Positions 31,193-41,887 are shown, numbered from the stretch's first letter. The stretch is DNA of 64,000 nucleotides from Rhynchopus sp. YZ270_cl-10 (GCA_964035575.1 OZ037918.1:62001-126000); one strand, 5' to 3'. Notes: generated from the letters alone by a model not told the origin. Numbers and translations are program-made.

Positions 31193-33412
31193 CTAGAACT
31201 TCACTTCTGCAGCAACCTCGCTTCTCAACGGCGCGCTGTGCGAGCTTCTCAACTGCATCGGCACTGCTGCCAGAGGCATGCTCCCTAATGCACCTGTTGC
31301 GAGCAGGTTTCCGTTCACACCACTCCCGTCTGCTGCGTTCCACCTCTCCCCTCCACCATGTACTCGCAGACACCCACCCGCCCGAGGCGACACATGACAA
31401 CTCAACACAACACTCCCTTGCACCGGAGCCCCTGAATTTGTACTGACCGCAACGAACACTACCGCACCCCCTGCCACCGACACCTGCCCAAACACATCTC
31501 GTGTATTCACCCTTGAATCGTCTAATGTACATTGCCACGTTTTTTGCCCCGGAGAATTTACAAAAACCTGGAGTCGAATATTTCCGTATGGTGGTGTATC
31601 CACGGCACCATGCTTTCCGAGAACGTTCCGTGCGTGTTTGCGGAGGTCTTGCTGGCGGAGGTGGAAAAGAAGTTGGATGGGGTCGGGGGTTGAGGTAAAG
31701 GAGAAGGTGGCAGCTTCGGTAAAGATATGACGTTTTGTCTGAGAAAGACGGATGCGAAACTCCCTCGAATGGGGGGAGAGAAACGCAACAGAACCCCCAT
31801 CAAAGAGTTTGGTCACGTCGCCCCACTCTATCCAGAACTTTCCATCCTGCACCACATCATATCGAAGCTTCGCTCTCAACGCTTCTGTCCACACCCCCGA
31901 CTCTGCCCCCCACCTCCCCTTCCACACTGCAGATGACGCACCCCAAGGATCCCTTAACTGCAATAATCTGCATCGTCTCCCGTCAAGTGTTACAACAGCT
32001 ACCCTTAAAACGCAATAGGAATGACCCGCAGTTAACCCAAGGGATTGATAGTAGCGGCTTTGTTTCGGAATTTTTTTTGTATTTGTGAATGTCGTGTGGT
32101 CGCGTCCTGGAGTGCCTAGGGTGACTGCATAAGCATCAGCCACCCAAGAGCAAATATGGTCAAACAAAGTGGCGAAACTATCCTGCGCGAAATTCCACAC
32201 CGGAAACCCCGTTAAATCCGCGAGCGCTTCCCCGGGAGACCCGCCGCAGATTTTGAGGTATGATCCAGCCTTTTTTGCGCACGCCTTTTCTAATAGAGAC
32301 AACCACAACTCTTGCGGCTCATGCTTATTCTTTGCAAAGGCGGGACGAGAACAAGACATCGGAAAATAGTCGTCAATCAACACCGCGGACCACCAGCCAT
32401 CTACGCAGAGGGTTACTGTGTAGGCTCCGATAGGGGATGCGGAATTTGAGGAAAAAAGGTGTTGGACGTAGCTGTCCCCTGAGGGGCAGCGGATGTCAGC
32501 GAGCACTCCAATGGCAGAGAGAAGCCAGCAGTCCCCGAGAATGCCTTGGTCTATGTGGTATGCTTGGCGGGAGAACAGCTCGGGTTGTATTGCGAGGGGT
32601 GCGAGATACTCGGTTGGCCGCGCCCAGCCGCTTTTATCAACGGAAGGCCAAATCCCTGAGCTTCCTATACTTTGCGCGCACGGGAGAAAGTGTGGATCCA
32701 CAAAATGCACTCCTCTGGAGTGTAGAGTGTCAAGAATGCGTGGGGAAACGGCAACCCCCCCACCTCCGCCACCCCACACCTCAGGAAACAACGCAAGACA
32801 CTGCTCAAAGTTTCTTCGAATCTCGATTTCTCGTGCCCCACGGAGGGTGTCGAAAAACTCTCGCGGGGGTTTTTGGAGGCACCATTTCATACCGACCTGC
32901 GCAGCTGCCCCATCTACTCTCATATACGATACCTCCACAAACCGTTTAAACCCACCAGGGGGTACTTCAATTGCCCAAACCCCTTTCCCTGTTTTAACGG
33001 TTCTTTCAATCGCGGCAATCGACGCACCGGAAGATGGGGCAATAACCTGAACCGCAAGGACCATGCTATTGCTTGTATTCCACAGTGAAATCTCCTCGGT
33101 TGTCCCGTGTGGGCCGCGTACTTCGAGGGGTCGGGTGACTTTGACTACCTGGGTTGGCTGGCCTGATTTGCTAAGAAGGGGTTCAAGCCTGCATGAGGTA
33201 TCGATATTGAGGCCGCTTCGACGGAGCAATCCACATTTTTTTTCGAACGCTGCCTGCGGGGAGGTATGGTGGTGCTGCAGGGCGTTCGACCCCATCAACC
33301 GATCCACCCCACGCGACGGGCCTACCCCACCCGCCTCCTTCGGGACCCCCCTCTGCAGTGTATGCTGCCCTGCACCCCCTTCCTCCGCCTCCGTACTGTA
33401 ACAGTCCCCCAT
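31193..33412 (-). CDS. Calpain-like cysteine protease homologue with altered triad, N-myristoylation signal
   Basis: Single exon, 739 residues, ATG 33412. Starts MGDCYST, a good N-myristoylation site with an adjacent Cys for palmitoylation, as in many kinetoplastid calpain-like proteins. An N-terminal beta-rich region (residues ~80-190) precedes the calpain CysPc core. Cys295 lies in GILGDCWLLSAIG and His464 in TAGHSYCVLR, but the expected Asn of LRNPWG is Asp488 (LRDPWG). This could weaken or change catalysis; whether it is active cannot be judged from sequence. The C-terminal part is a beta-sandwich-like calpain C2L region and a low-complexity tail. Ca-binding EF-hands are absent. The leader opens after TTTTCACAG (33435-33433), and the sequence immediately upstream of that acceptor is a family F repeat. 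Confidence 0.9.
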   Translation of the reverse strand: MGDCYSTEAEEGGAGQHTLQRGVPKEAGGVGPSRGVDRLMGSNALQHHHTSPQAAFEKKCGLLRRSGLNIDTSCRLEPLLSKSGQPTQVVKVTRPLEVRGPHGTTEEISLWNTSNSMVLAVQVIAPSSGASIAAIERTVKTGKGVWAIEVPPGGFKRFVEVSYMRVDGAAAQVGMKWCLQKPPREFFDTLRGAREIEIRRNFEQCLALFPEVWGGGGGGVAVSPRILDTLHSRGVHFVDPHFLPCAQSIGSSGIWPSVDKSGWARPTEYLAPLAIQPELFSRQAYHIDQGILGDCWLLSAIGVLADIRCPSGDSYVQHLFSSNSASPIGAYTVTLCVDGWWSAVLIDDYFPMSCSRPAFAKNKHEPQELWLSLLEKACAKKAGSYLKICGGSPGEALADLTGFPVWNFAQDSFATLFDHICSWVADAYAVTLGTPGRDHTTFTNTKKIPKQSRYYQSLGLTAGHSYCVLRVAVVTLDGRRCRLLQLRDPWGASSAVWKGRWGAESGVWTEALRAKLRYDVVQDGKFWIEWGDVTKLFDGGSVAFLSPHSREFRIRLSQTKRHIFTEAATFSFTSTPDPIQLLFHLRQQDLRKHARNVLGKHGAVDTPPYGNIRLQVFVNSPGQKTWQCTLDDSRVNTRDVFGQVSVAGGAVVFVAVSTNSGAPVQGSVVLSCHVSPRAGGCLRVHGGGERWNAADGSGVNGNLLATGALGSMPLAAVPMQLRSSHSAPLRSEVAAEVKF

Positions 33413-35171
33413 TAGACCTTCACAACGAGGTTCTGTGAAAACTTGGTTGTATTAGTGGCACACACCCCAGAGGAAGTGCACTCCACTATTGTTTCTGTTA
33501 TTTTTTTTTTGATAAATTGTTGGAGTAGTGTAGTTGCCTCGGGTTGTGTTGCCACAGTTTGTGCAATCTCCACTGTGTTTTTCTCTACGGCGGTCTGTTG
33601 TATATGTCAGCACGGTCCCCACCTATCCCCCTCCCTTTCTCTATAAAGGGAGAGGGGTCACGTCTCCTTTCGCAGTACTATTGCTGCATGGTAGGGCAAG
33701 GGAAGGTTTGCGAAGGGAGGGGAGGAACGGGAGCGTGGAGGAGGTGGGCAAACCCTTTAGAAAAAAATCTGATAAAAGATGGACAGTCTATTCAGTTGTG
33801 TTGGTTATATAGGCTAAAGAAGGAGGTGGGTGTGTGTGGTGGTGTTGCTGTTCCTGTGGAGGGGTATGTTGGGGGTTTTGGAGGGGGGGAAAAGATGGAT
33901 ATCGAGTGAATATGCATGGAACTCCTTGATCGGAGTACTGTCCATTAGGGAGCAAAATAACAGTATAATTGGGTGTGATCACCAAACCGATTCTCTGTGG
34001 TTCTCCCGAAGGTGCTCCGTTAAGGGGGGGTATAGCCCCTAGCAGTTCTCCGTGGTTCTCCTGCGGTTTGTAAAGCATGATGATAAGTAATATTAAGATG
34101 AAACGGGAGGGAGGGGGGAGGAAATGAACTCACTTTTTTTTGTTTCTTGTTTCGTTCAAAATTGGAGAGTAAAAAAAAAAGTGCGTTCCTGTGTGTGTGG
34201 GGGATGAGAATGGAACAACACCGTTGGTTTTCGTTGTCATTTATTTATTTTTTCCGGTGTGTGTATGTTGTGGGTACAAAAATACTCAGCTTCACGTTCC
34301 CTCACAGATACTTTGAATCACATCGCCGCAAGGAGCTCCTCGCACAGCAATAGGCAATATTCTGTCCACACTTAAGAATTACCCATTAACCTGCTTTCTA
34401 ACTCTCACACCTTACGCGATTCGGAAACATAAAAATAAAAAAACAATTTGAAAAGAGAAAAAGAGGGGAAAAGAAAGAAAAGAAAAGAAAAAAAGAAAAA
34501 AATACGTCACGCACACCTCTCAAGCTAAAAAGGGGGGAAAGGTGGTAACAAAATGTTTTTTTTTTTTTTTTTTTTTGAAAAAATTGTTGGAATAGTGTAG
34601 TTGCCACCTTTGCGCAAAAGCTCCACTTTCCCTTTAAAAAAAAAATTTTTTTTTGTTGAAATTCGTTGTTGTTATTAGTGTAGACAGCTTCACTAACATA
34701 TTTTTATTTTTTTTTTATTTTTTTTTGGAAATTTGTACGTTATGCCTTTTGTATGTGGAAGACGACAGTAATGGGGGGAAAAAAATACCTCAAATATACC
34801 TCCGCGAAGAGGATTCTAAACTACTATCACTAGATAGCAGCCACGGGTATCCCTTCACAACGATCCTTAAAAGAGAGCAAATAGAATGAGAACAACAACA
34901 AAAAAAACGGTACAATTTTTTTAATGCGGGGCTACAGTGTGAAGGAGAAAACTAAGGTGCTAATTTGAAGCTTGAACATTCATGCTCTGCATTACTTTTT
35001 TTTTTTTGCCCAACAGGATCGAAAGCACAGTGGTTTTTTTTTTGTTGTCGTCACATACAAAATATCCCGATTTTTTTATTCGTTTGCCTTTCCAATAGGA
35101 TTGGGTCGTTTAGACCCTATGCCCGCCCCCATCCCCACTGTTACTGAAAAATAAATCGTTGGATAACTCAA
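33413..35171. other. Spacer with family F and G repeats
   Basis: Contains family F (33436-33490), family G (33511-33577), degenerate G/F copies at about 34574-34640 and 34655-34700, and an A/G-rich region. Near 33985-34070 a word GTGGTTCTCC(C/T) occurs twice. No supported gene. Confidence 0.5.
33436..33490 (-). repeat. Family F repeat abutting the calpain acceptor
   Basis: In the gene direction it reads AATAGTGGAGTGCAC at one end and CACTAATACAACCAAGTTTTC at the other, and the very next bases are ACAG, the predicted acceptor. CACTAATAC has branch-point character. The repeat may therefore supply the 3' splice-site region of this gene. Confidence 0.6.
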
Positions 35172-36099
35172 CTAATTGAGCTTATTTGCCTTCCTGAACT
35201 TCGCAACGCAATCGGTGTGGAGCTGTGTTGTGTTCATGGTGAGTAGTCGTCCAAAATATGTTGTTTTTTTTTTTTGATAAATTGTAGTAGTGTAGTTGCC
35301 TCGGTAGTGTTGCCACAGTTGTGCAATCTCCACTGTGCTTTTTTTTTGGCGTCCAAGAAAAAAAATGGGGCATTTTGTTTTATCCGCATACCTTCGCCTT
35401 GCCGAATTCCCCGGTGAGAGTGGTCATTTCCTTGGTAATGGTTTTGTTGCAGCTGTGGGGGTGCAGAGGTGGTTTTGGACAAACAAAAAAAATATAAACA
35501 TTTCAACCTCAACAAAAGAGGGTAGGGGAGGGCTACGTGTATGACGAGCACGACGTTGAAGTAAATTACTTTACTTGTGGTTTTACATGTCATTTTTTTT
35601 GTGTTTAAGCTGTGCTTACGTTTACGTGTGCCACAAGTAAACTATTTTCACAAGTAAAATTACATGTAAAACCACAAGTAAAGTCATTTACTTCAACGTC
35701 GTGAGAGTCTACGGACGTAGGTACAGAGAAAAAGGGAGGGTGGTTATGAGAGCATACTGTTTGCAGATGTGGCCAAGGGAGCGGTGGTAGGGGTCCAGAC
35801 ACTTGTGGTGGAGGGGAACGTCACCTGTAGTGGTGTGTGCGTGTGTGTGTTTGATAACCTATTCTAGGCTAGGGGCATATTCTTAGAATATGCCAATGTG
35901 ATTGGTGTGAATTGTTTTTGAGAGGGGCTCTGCTTCGCGAAGGATAAAAGGGCGTGAAAAAAGGCATACTTCCGTTAGCGGTCAGGATTGTGTGCTCCTC
36001 TCCACTCTTGAACTCGTTGTTGCAGTGCTTGCAGCACTTCCCGATGCCAGGCTTAGTGCCCGATGGCTTGCCGTCATCTTTGCCTCCACAGTTTCCCAT
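35172..36099 (-). CDS. Mini paired-CCHC zinc-module protein, four exons, myristoylatable
   Basis: Exons 36099-35970, 35824-35758, 35452-35392 and 35222-35172 give 102 residues, with all phases consistent and GTATGC donors. Starts MGNCGGKDDGK, an N-myristoylation and probable palmitoylation signal. The rest is one pair of zinc modules: C-x2-C-x22-H-x2-C (CKHC ... HHKC), an 11-residue linker (LDPYHRSLGHI), then C-x2-C-x20-H-x2-C (CKHC ... HTDC). The last two exons (61 and 51 bp) have exactly the lengths and positions of the last two exons of the gene at 38111-40286, so these are paralogues. It resembles LIM domains, but the linker between the two zinc sites is 11 rather than 2 residues and the second site uses His. 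Likely a small membrane-tethered adaptor; inference. Confidence 0.85.
35275..35338 (-). repeat. Family G repeat inside an intron
   Basis: Lies in the last intron (35223-35391) of the mini zinc-module gene, in gene orientation, with an A-tract at its 3' end. It occupies over a third of the intron. Confidence 0.7.
35549..35703. mobile_element. Foldback MITE in intron 2 of the mini zinc-module gene
   Basis: Arms of about 41 bp: CACGACGTTGAAGTAAAT... through TTTTACATGT on the left and the reverse complement ending CTTCAACGTCGTG on the right, with two mismatched positions. Both lie wholly within the intron 35453-35757. The centre repeats the word CACAAGTAAA. No coding capacity. Confidence 0.8.
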
Positions 36100-38110
36100 T
36101 GTTTTAGCCTGGTCTGCGGCGTGGAATGTAGCGCCTCTGTGTGTGTGTTGGTACAACTATTTCTCGTTTAAGCTACGCTTGTAGGTAATTTTAAAAAAGT
36201 AGAGTTGAAATACAAAGCTCTCTCGTGAACAATGTACCTTGGTATATGACCGGCTGTACCGTGGGGTGGACATCCAACCATGCAGTCCTACATCCATTTT
36301 CGTGGTTTACATCTGATATGTGCTACTCCCGCTTCCACTCATCAGCCACATGAACGGGGATCAGATCGTTGCAAACACAGGGATGCGAATCCTGTGATGT
36401 AGGGTCCGCTTGGGTTAAAAAAAGTGAAGTTATTAATGCAAGCACCTCCGACTTACCCACGATGCCATGCACGTTGTCAGCGCAGACAACGTGCATGGTG
36501 TAAACAGTGCTTCAACAGATTTAATCAACAAAAGGAAAAGGAGTTAAGACGGGGAGGCCTATTTTTCTTTTCTTTTTTTTTTTTTTTGCCCAAGGCCAAA
36601 TATCTGAACGTTTCTTTCTTTTGTGCCGCGTAGTTTGTTTTGTTTCACTTTTTTTTATGCTTTTTGCTTTGTGTTTTGCACCTACCAACGCACCATACGA
36701 TTGTTTCCATACGAAAAAAAGAAAGAAAAATGAAGAGAAAAAACGAACGTATCACTTCCACGCAGCAGCCGGGCAATTTGTCTGTATGTCAAAAACTAAG
36801 TTTTCTCGAAACAAAAACAAAAAAAAAAAGAAGAAAGTGGACAAAAGGGGAAGGGGCATTCCCAAGTCAATGAGAACAAAAAAAAGGGGGTGGTTGGGCA
36901 CCTGAGCCACGCTACGAAATTTGTAGCACAACACAGTAAAAACGTGCCTCTAGAGAGACGTAAACAAAGAGGAAAAAAACATTAGATTCATATACTTCCA
37001 GTTCACAGAATTGAAAGAACGACAGAACCCCTGATTGAAAAAACAGCAAATAACACAAATGTACTCTGGATTTATTGGAATGTGTGTGTGTGTCAAAAAA
37101 AAAAAGGTTATAGTTGCTGACAGGGAAATTGGTTTTTGTTGTGTGTTGTTTTTTTTTTTTGTTTCCCCTATCCTTTGGGCGATGTGTTATTCCCAAAAGG
37201 TACCTTTTTAAATGAAATAGGAAAGTGACGAAAAAATATAAAGGTGTATGATATAAGCTTCTCTGTGCTTAGTCACCAATAATTGGGGAATTTGAAAATG
37301 TTTTTTTTTTTTTTGTTTGTTTGTTTTGAAAGTGCTTTGTGCCTCGCCTAAATAATTGGGGGAGGCTGCTACACAACACACATCCTATCCAGAGAGTGCG
37401 GAAGAAGTATTTTCATCATATGGAAGAAGAAAAAAAAATTATTATTTTTGCAAAGATGGCCCCAAGCCTGGCAATGCTTATCAACCTAAAAACACAAAGA
37501 GAGGGGGGCGAAAAGGGGGAAAAGGGGAAAAGGGGGAAAAAAGAGAACTTTTTTGGGGTGGGGAAAACCATCATTTTCCCCCTTTTGAAAGCCAAAAGGG
37601 TAAGGTGGAGACGGAAAAAAAAAAAAAAAAATGAAATACAAAGTCCTTTCGCGACAGTGTACCTAAAAAAAAAAGAGAGAAAAATAAACCCTCCCCGAGA
37701 CCGACTCATACACTGACCACCCCACCACCCTTTGTTCGCATTTTTTTTATTTTTTTATTTGTTGTTGTTGAAAACTCGATTATAGGTAAACACCCAATGA
37801 GCTCCACTATAGTTGTTGTTGTTGTTGTTTTTTTCCCTTTGAATTTATATTTCAACGTCTCACTCTTATCCGAACAGGTCATAGATGAATTTCCACGTGG
37901 ACCAGGGATTCGCGTGGATATGGAATTTACGTTTTTTTCCGTGTACTTTGGTTTATTAAAAAACATTTTTTTTTTTAAATCGACAACAATGCACTCAAAT
38001 GCTGCCCGAAAAAAGGGCGGTGCTCTTTAATCTGAAAAGCAGCCATCTGCATCTATTGCTGTTTCATGATTGGGGGTTTTTTTTTTTTTGCTTTTTTTTG
38101 GCTAACTCTT
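36100..38110. other. Spacer with hairpin repeats
   Basis: Contains family A (36205-36319), a family E variant with an extra perfect hairpin (36425-36510, arms GCACGTTGTC/GACAACGTGC), a TTCATATACTT hairpin (36985-37020), family B variants near 37243-37280 and 37450-37480, a degenerate family A (37632-37664) and family F (37769-37810). No gene supported. Confidence 0.5.
36205..36319 (-). repeat. Family A hairpin repeat, full-length copy
   Basis: The best long copy: TTGAAATACAAAGCTCTCTC, a paired TACA/TGTA, then GTACCTTGGTATATGACCGG, CTGTACCGTGGGGTGGAC, a tail CATCCATTTTCGTGGTTTAC and ATCTGA. The same order recurs at 40394-40505, 46401-46583 (with an inserted family E) and 56305-56411, always on this strand. 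Confidence 0.8.
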
Positions 38111-40286
38111 TCAGGGCAGGTTCTTCGAGCGCTTAAAGCTGAGAAGGCAGTCAGGGTGGAGCTGTAAAGAGGGTATTTTGTGTCATTATATAAAGTTAGG
38201 GGAGGGTGTGGTCTCATACTGTAGCCTTTCCAAAGTCGCCCTGAAGCTTTGTCATGTGTCCAGTCACAGTCTTGTGGCACCTGTGTGAGGGGAAGGGGGT
38301 GGTAAAATGGTTCGGGGACGCGGCAGTATGTCATACCAAGAGCAGACGTGGCCAAGGGAGCGGTGGAAGGCGTCGATGCATTGGTTGTGAAGGTGTGCGT
38401 CGTGCTTCAGGTCTGTTGTGGGTTGTGTTGTTGGTCAAAGCATTTATGAACTTAATGGATGTGGGAATGCGTCGGGTCAGAAATAAAAAAACAAAAACAA
38501 AAACAAACAAACCTGAAACTGAGAGGACCGTCACCGCCTCACTCGCAAGGAAGGTCTTCCTGCACTGGTAGCACCGGTTCTCCATTTTGCCGTCGTACGT
38601 CTTGCCTGTGTCCGAGCGTGGAGACTTCATCGGCGACACGCGTCCAGAGCCGCTAGCACCCCTAGGGCTGATGCTTGGTGGCTGCTGTGGCGACTTCTTG
38701 CGTGGTGCGACACCTCTGGCAAGCGACTCCTTGAAGCCCTTCACACACTCCGGGTGCATGTCTGCTTCACCCCACGTCCCCGACAGCGTCGTCACATCCG
38801 TCGGCATCGGCTTCGAACAGTGCTCACACAGCTTCGCCTGCATCAACATCCATGCGTTCTGGCACTCCGTGTGCAGCTTCCCGGTCTTCTGATCCCCCGG
38901 CAGGGTGACCACATTCGCAACCTCCCCATCCTTGAAGGCTCTGTGGCAGTGGGAACACCTCTCGTTCGTCCCTTTAGTGTGCAGGTTCAGGTTTTCGTAT
39001 CCCTTTACGCAGTCGGGGTGCAGCTCAGCTGTGCCCCAGCGGCCGGAGAGGGTTGTGATGTCGCGGATCATTGCTTCGTGGCAGAAGGCGCACTTCTTGG
39101 CGTGCTCGCGACTCCACGATGTCTTGCAGTGCGCATGAAGCTCTGCGGCGCGCGCGGCTCCAGGGAGCGTCAGCAAAATCGCGTCATCGTAATCAGTAAA
39201 CTGCTTATGGCAATGCTCGCAACGGCCGGACCCTGCCTTGGATGCTCCCTTCGGGCTTGTCGAAGGCGTGCTCTTGGGTGAACGCGACGGACCCGCAGAA
39301 GGGGACTTCTTAGCAGGGCGGGTGGGCTCTCCTCTCAGCCTTGACTCATACAGACCGACGCAGGTTGGGTGGACCTCTGCAGTGCCAAAGGCTCCTGTGA
39401 GTGTGGTGATGTCGGTGGGCATGGGTTCGTGGCAGAAGTCGCATCGTTTTGCGTGCGTTTCGGACCAAAGCTGTTTGCATGCAGGGTGCAGCTCTGCTGC
39501 GCGCGAGGCACCTGGGAGGGTAAGCTTGATGGCGTTGTCGGCAACTGTGAAGCGGCGGTGGCAGTGCTCACAGGAGCCTGTTGCTGCGGCAGGGTCGAAG
39601 ACAGCCTGGGCAGGTGTCACAGCAGGGGAGCGTGCAGGGTCGGAGCCACCGTGGCGTCTTTCGTATGCACCAACGCATTCGGGGTGGACCTCGGCCTTGC
39701 CGAAGCCGCCGGTCAAAACGGTGACGTCGACGGTCATAGGTTTCTTGCAGTGCTTGCACAGCTTTGCGTTGTTGTACGCCCAGGTTTCCTTGCATGCTCT
39801 GTGCAGCCTCGCCGCCCTCGCAGCCCCCGGCAGAGTCAACATCACCGGGACATCTGATATGCCGAAGAGCTTTCTGCAGTGCTCGCATTTATCGCTGGCG
39901 GTCGGGGCGGAGCGGGCGGGGACGTACATCGGGGAGTCTCGTTCCTTCGGTTCCGTTGTGGTTGCGGAAGAGGCGGGGCGGGATGCGGGGGAGGACGAAT
40001 AGCCTGTTTTCGGCGACGTTCCTGCTTTTGCCGTTGCAGATGCGGCAGGAACAGGGGTAGGGGTAGAGGCACCACCCTTCTTGAGCGTCTCGATGCGGTC
40101 CCAAAGAAGTTTTCTGTCAGACAATGCGGCGACTTCGAGTTCGTCCTTAAGGTCTGCCTTCTCAAGAGACACCAAAAGCTTCCCGTCCACCTTGTTGTTA
40201 CGGAACTCTCCCACCAAATGGCCAAGGCCCAAACCCTCCAGCCACACACCCACCCGGGGGACGTCCCAACGTGATGCGTCCTCCAT
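38111..40286 (-). CDS. SAM domain protein with ten CCHC zinc modules in five pairs
   Basis: Exons 40286-38513, 38412-38337, 38280-38220 and 38161-38111; phases consistent; 653 residues. The first donor is GTTTGT, the others GTATGA. I start at the ATG 40286 (MEDASRWDVPRV), just after a candidate CAACAG acceptor, not at upstream in-frame codons that lie in a family A repeat. Residues 1-70 form a SAM domain (VGVWLEGLGLGHLVGEF). A Pro/Ser-rich linker follows. Then five tandem pairs: C-x2-C-x24-H-x2-C with the motif LTLPGAARAAELH, an 11-residue linker, and C-x2-C-x20-H-x2-C with the motif DVTTLSGTWGEAE. The fifth pair is split by introns exactly as in the mini paralogue at 35172-36099. LIM-like but with different ligand spacing. 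SAM plus zinc modules suggests a polymerising scaffold; inference. Confidence 0.88.
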
Positions 40287-40393
40287 TATGTAAAAGGGGG
40301 GTGGGTAAAGAAGGGTGTTCTGTTGATTAGCAAGATAATAATTGGGTTGGATGGGGTTTGACAGAAATATTGCACAGCAAAGAAAAAGTAGAG

Positions 40394-40505
40394 TTGAAAT
40401 ACAAAGCCCTCTCGTGAGCAGTGTATTTTGGTACAATGACCGGCTGTACCGGGGGGTGGACACCCAATCAATGCAGTCCTGTATCGATTTCGTGGTTTAC
40501 CTCTG
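40394..40505 (-). repeat. Family A hairpin repeat upstream of the SAM/zinc gene
   Basis: Full-length copy with loop word CCCTCTCGTG and tail ATTTCGTGGTTTACCTCTGA. In gene order it comes before the leader acceptor (ATCAACAG near 40333) and the ATG at 40286. Confidence 0.75.
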
Positions 40506-40919
40506 AAAAAACACCCCGCTTTGAAGGGGTGGAGGAAAGATCTGAGCAAATGCACAACGCTATGAGAGAGTGTCCAAACACATCTTTCTCATGGTTCAAA
40601 TTATTCAAAAAATGTTGCCCTTTTTTTTTTTTATATATTCTGCTCCCTGCCAACACAACCTGCTTCGTATCCCATTTGGGATGTTAGCATATGCACGCCG
40701 ATTTTCTCCGAAAAAGAAATACTGGATCAGAAAAACAGAATAAATTCGAACTAACCGCCTCCCAGGGGAAGAACTCCCCTCGAGGACTAAAAAACACACA
40801 AAGGGGTTGTGTGAAAAAAGAGGGGGAGGAGAAACAAAAAAAACTCCCGCGAGATTGATCTACCCAGAGACCAGATATGGAAACGTGCGGGAGAAAGGGG
40901 GATGTTGAAGAGAAGAGTG
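40506..40919. other. Spacer upstream of the SAM/zinc gene, downstream of SCP2 copy A
   Basis: No gene, no clear repeat beyond homopolymers. The segment to the left (40287-40505) is the 5' leader of the SAM/zinc gene and the family A copy. Confidence 0.4.
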
Positions 40920-41309
40920 TGTGTGCTACGTTCATGCAACGTTGCCAAGCGCCTTGAGGACCTTCTGGAGCTTCATCGCAACGTCGGTGTCTCCGTCAAG
41001 CTCGATCTTTCCCTCCATGAAGAGGCCCATGGCGTCAGCCTTCCCGCCCGCAAGGTCGAGGAACACCTTCTCGTCCATCTTGAACGACGCTGCGGCGTCC
41101 TCAACAGTCCCCTTGTACGCCTTCGCCGCCTTCAGGTCCATCACGTAGTTCGCGCCGGTGTCCGGGAACTCGTACGTGATGATCTCGTTCACCTTCTTTG
41201 CGGCCTCCTTGCCCTGGTCGGTCTGGAGGGCGTCAGAGATCTTCTGGAAAAGGACGGCGGCCATTTTAGAAAAAAAGAGGGGGTTTGTGTGTGGTGAAGA
41301 TAACTCTGT
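40920..41309 (-). repeat. 390-bp unit shared with 44807-45196
   Basis: Covers the candidate acceptor, the short leader, the whole SCP2 reading frame and only about 12 bases after the stop. I see a single certain difference (position 41149 region, TTCGCG versus TTTGCG). Similarity stops abruptly at both ends. Confidence 0.9.
40932..41264 (-). CDS. SCP2-family sterol/lipid-transfer protein, copy A
   Basis: 110 residues, single exon. A stand-alone SCP2 domain: N-terminal helix (LFQKISDALQTD), the strand NYVMDLKAAKAY, and the family-typical GKADAMGLFMEGKIELDGD with MKLQKVLKAL at the end. SCP2 domains bind sterols, fatty acids or acyl-CoAs in a hydrophobic tunnel. There is no peroxisomal targeting tripeptide: it ends GNVA, so it is probably cytosolic. 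The leader begins after a CAG at 41307-41309. A second copy at 44819-45151 encodes the same protein. Confidence 0.93.
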   Translation of the reverse strand: MAAVLFQKISDALQTDQGKEAAKKVNEIITYEFPDTGANYVMDLKAAKAYKGTVEDAAASFKMDEKVFLDLAGGKADAMGLFMEGKIELDGDTDVAMKLQKVLKALGNVA

Positions 41310-41887
41310 GATTTTTGAGTGTTTTTTTTCAAAATTCTCTTCTTATTGACGAACAAAAAACAACACTCTTTTTTTTCCTTCAAAAATTCTAAATAATAAC
41401 AGTGTTTTTTTGTTCCCACCCACCCTTTGACCGCAATACTGTGTATTCCGAGGCATATTCCCCAGCAGAGCTGTGTGTTGCACGACACCCTCAGAAATAC
41501 TCAGCTCAAAACGAGTCAATAAAAATACCCCCCCTCCCTCCCTCCCTTTCCCTCATATACAATATCAAAATTGGACAAAAAAAGTTGAAACCGCCTCTGT
41601 GGACACAGGCACCAGAAGCAAAAAAAAGGGGGCCGCACCGGTGGACCCCAAACCATGCAAAATCCCACATCCATTTTCGAGGTTTACATCTGGTTTTTAA
41701 AAAACTCGAAAATTGTGTGATCACCACCTACCTCCCTAAGCACCACTTTTTTAGACATAAAGAAAAAAAGGTAAGATGAATGTGCCTCACGTGTACACAT
41801 CATAAAAAAGGTGGGGAAATCGATCGTTTCCTCCTGCACCTTTTGGAATGAGAATTTTTTTTCTGTCAAAAAAAAAAGAGAATTTTT
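41310..41887. other. Spacer with hairpin repeats
   Basis: Contains family D (41583-41612), the 3' half of family A (41640-41695) directly next to it, and a family C hairpin (41771-41803). No gene is supported. Confidence 0.5.
41771..41803 (-). repeat. Family C hairpin repeat
   Basis: Gene-direction sequence folds as outer stem GATG/CATC, a two-base TT bulge on the 3' side, inner stem TGTaC/GcACA and loop ACGTGAG. Same architecture as family B with different stem sequence. Confidence 0.65.

Noticed and set aside
36205-36319. Family A repeat as a tRNA-derived SINE
   Set aside because: I looked for A-box and B-box promoter words and a tRNA-like cloverleaf and did not find them; the hairpin layout does not fit a tRNA.
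38111-40286. Calling the zinc proteins ordinary LIM-domain proteins
   Set aside because: Ligand spacing between the two zinc sites is 11 residues rather than 2 and the second site has His as third ligand, so the LIM pattern is not met.
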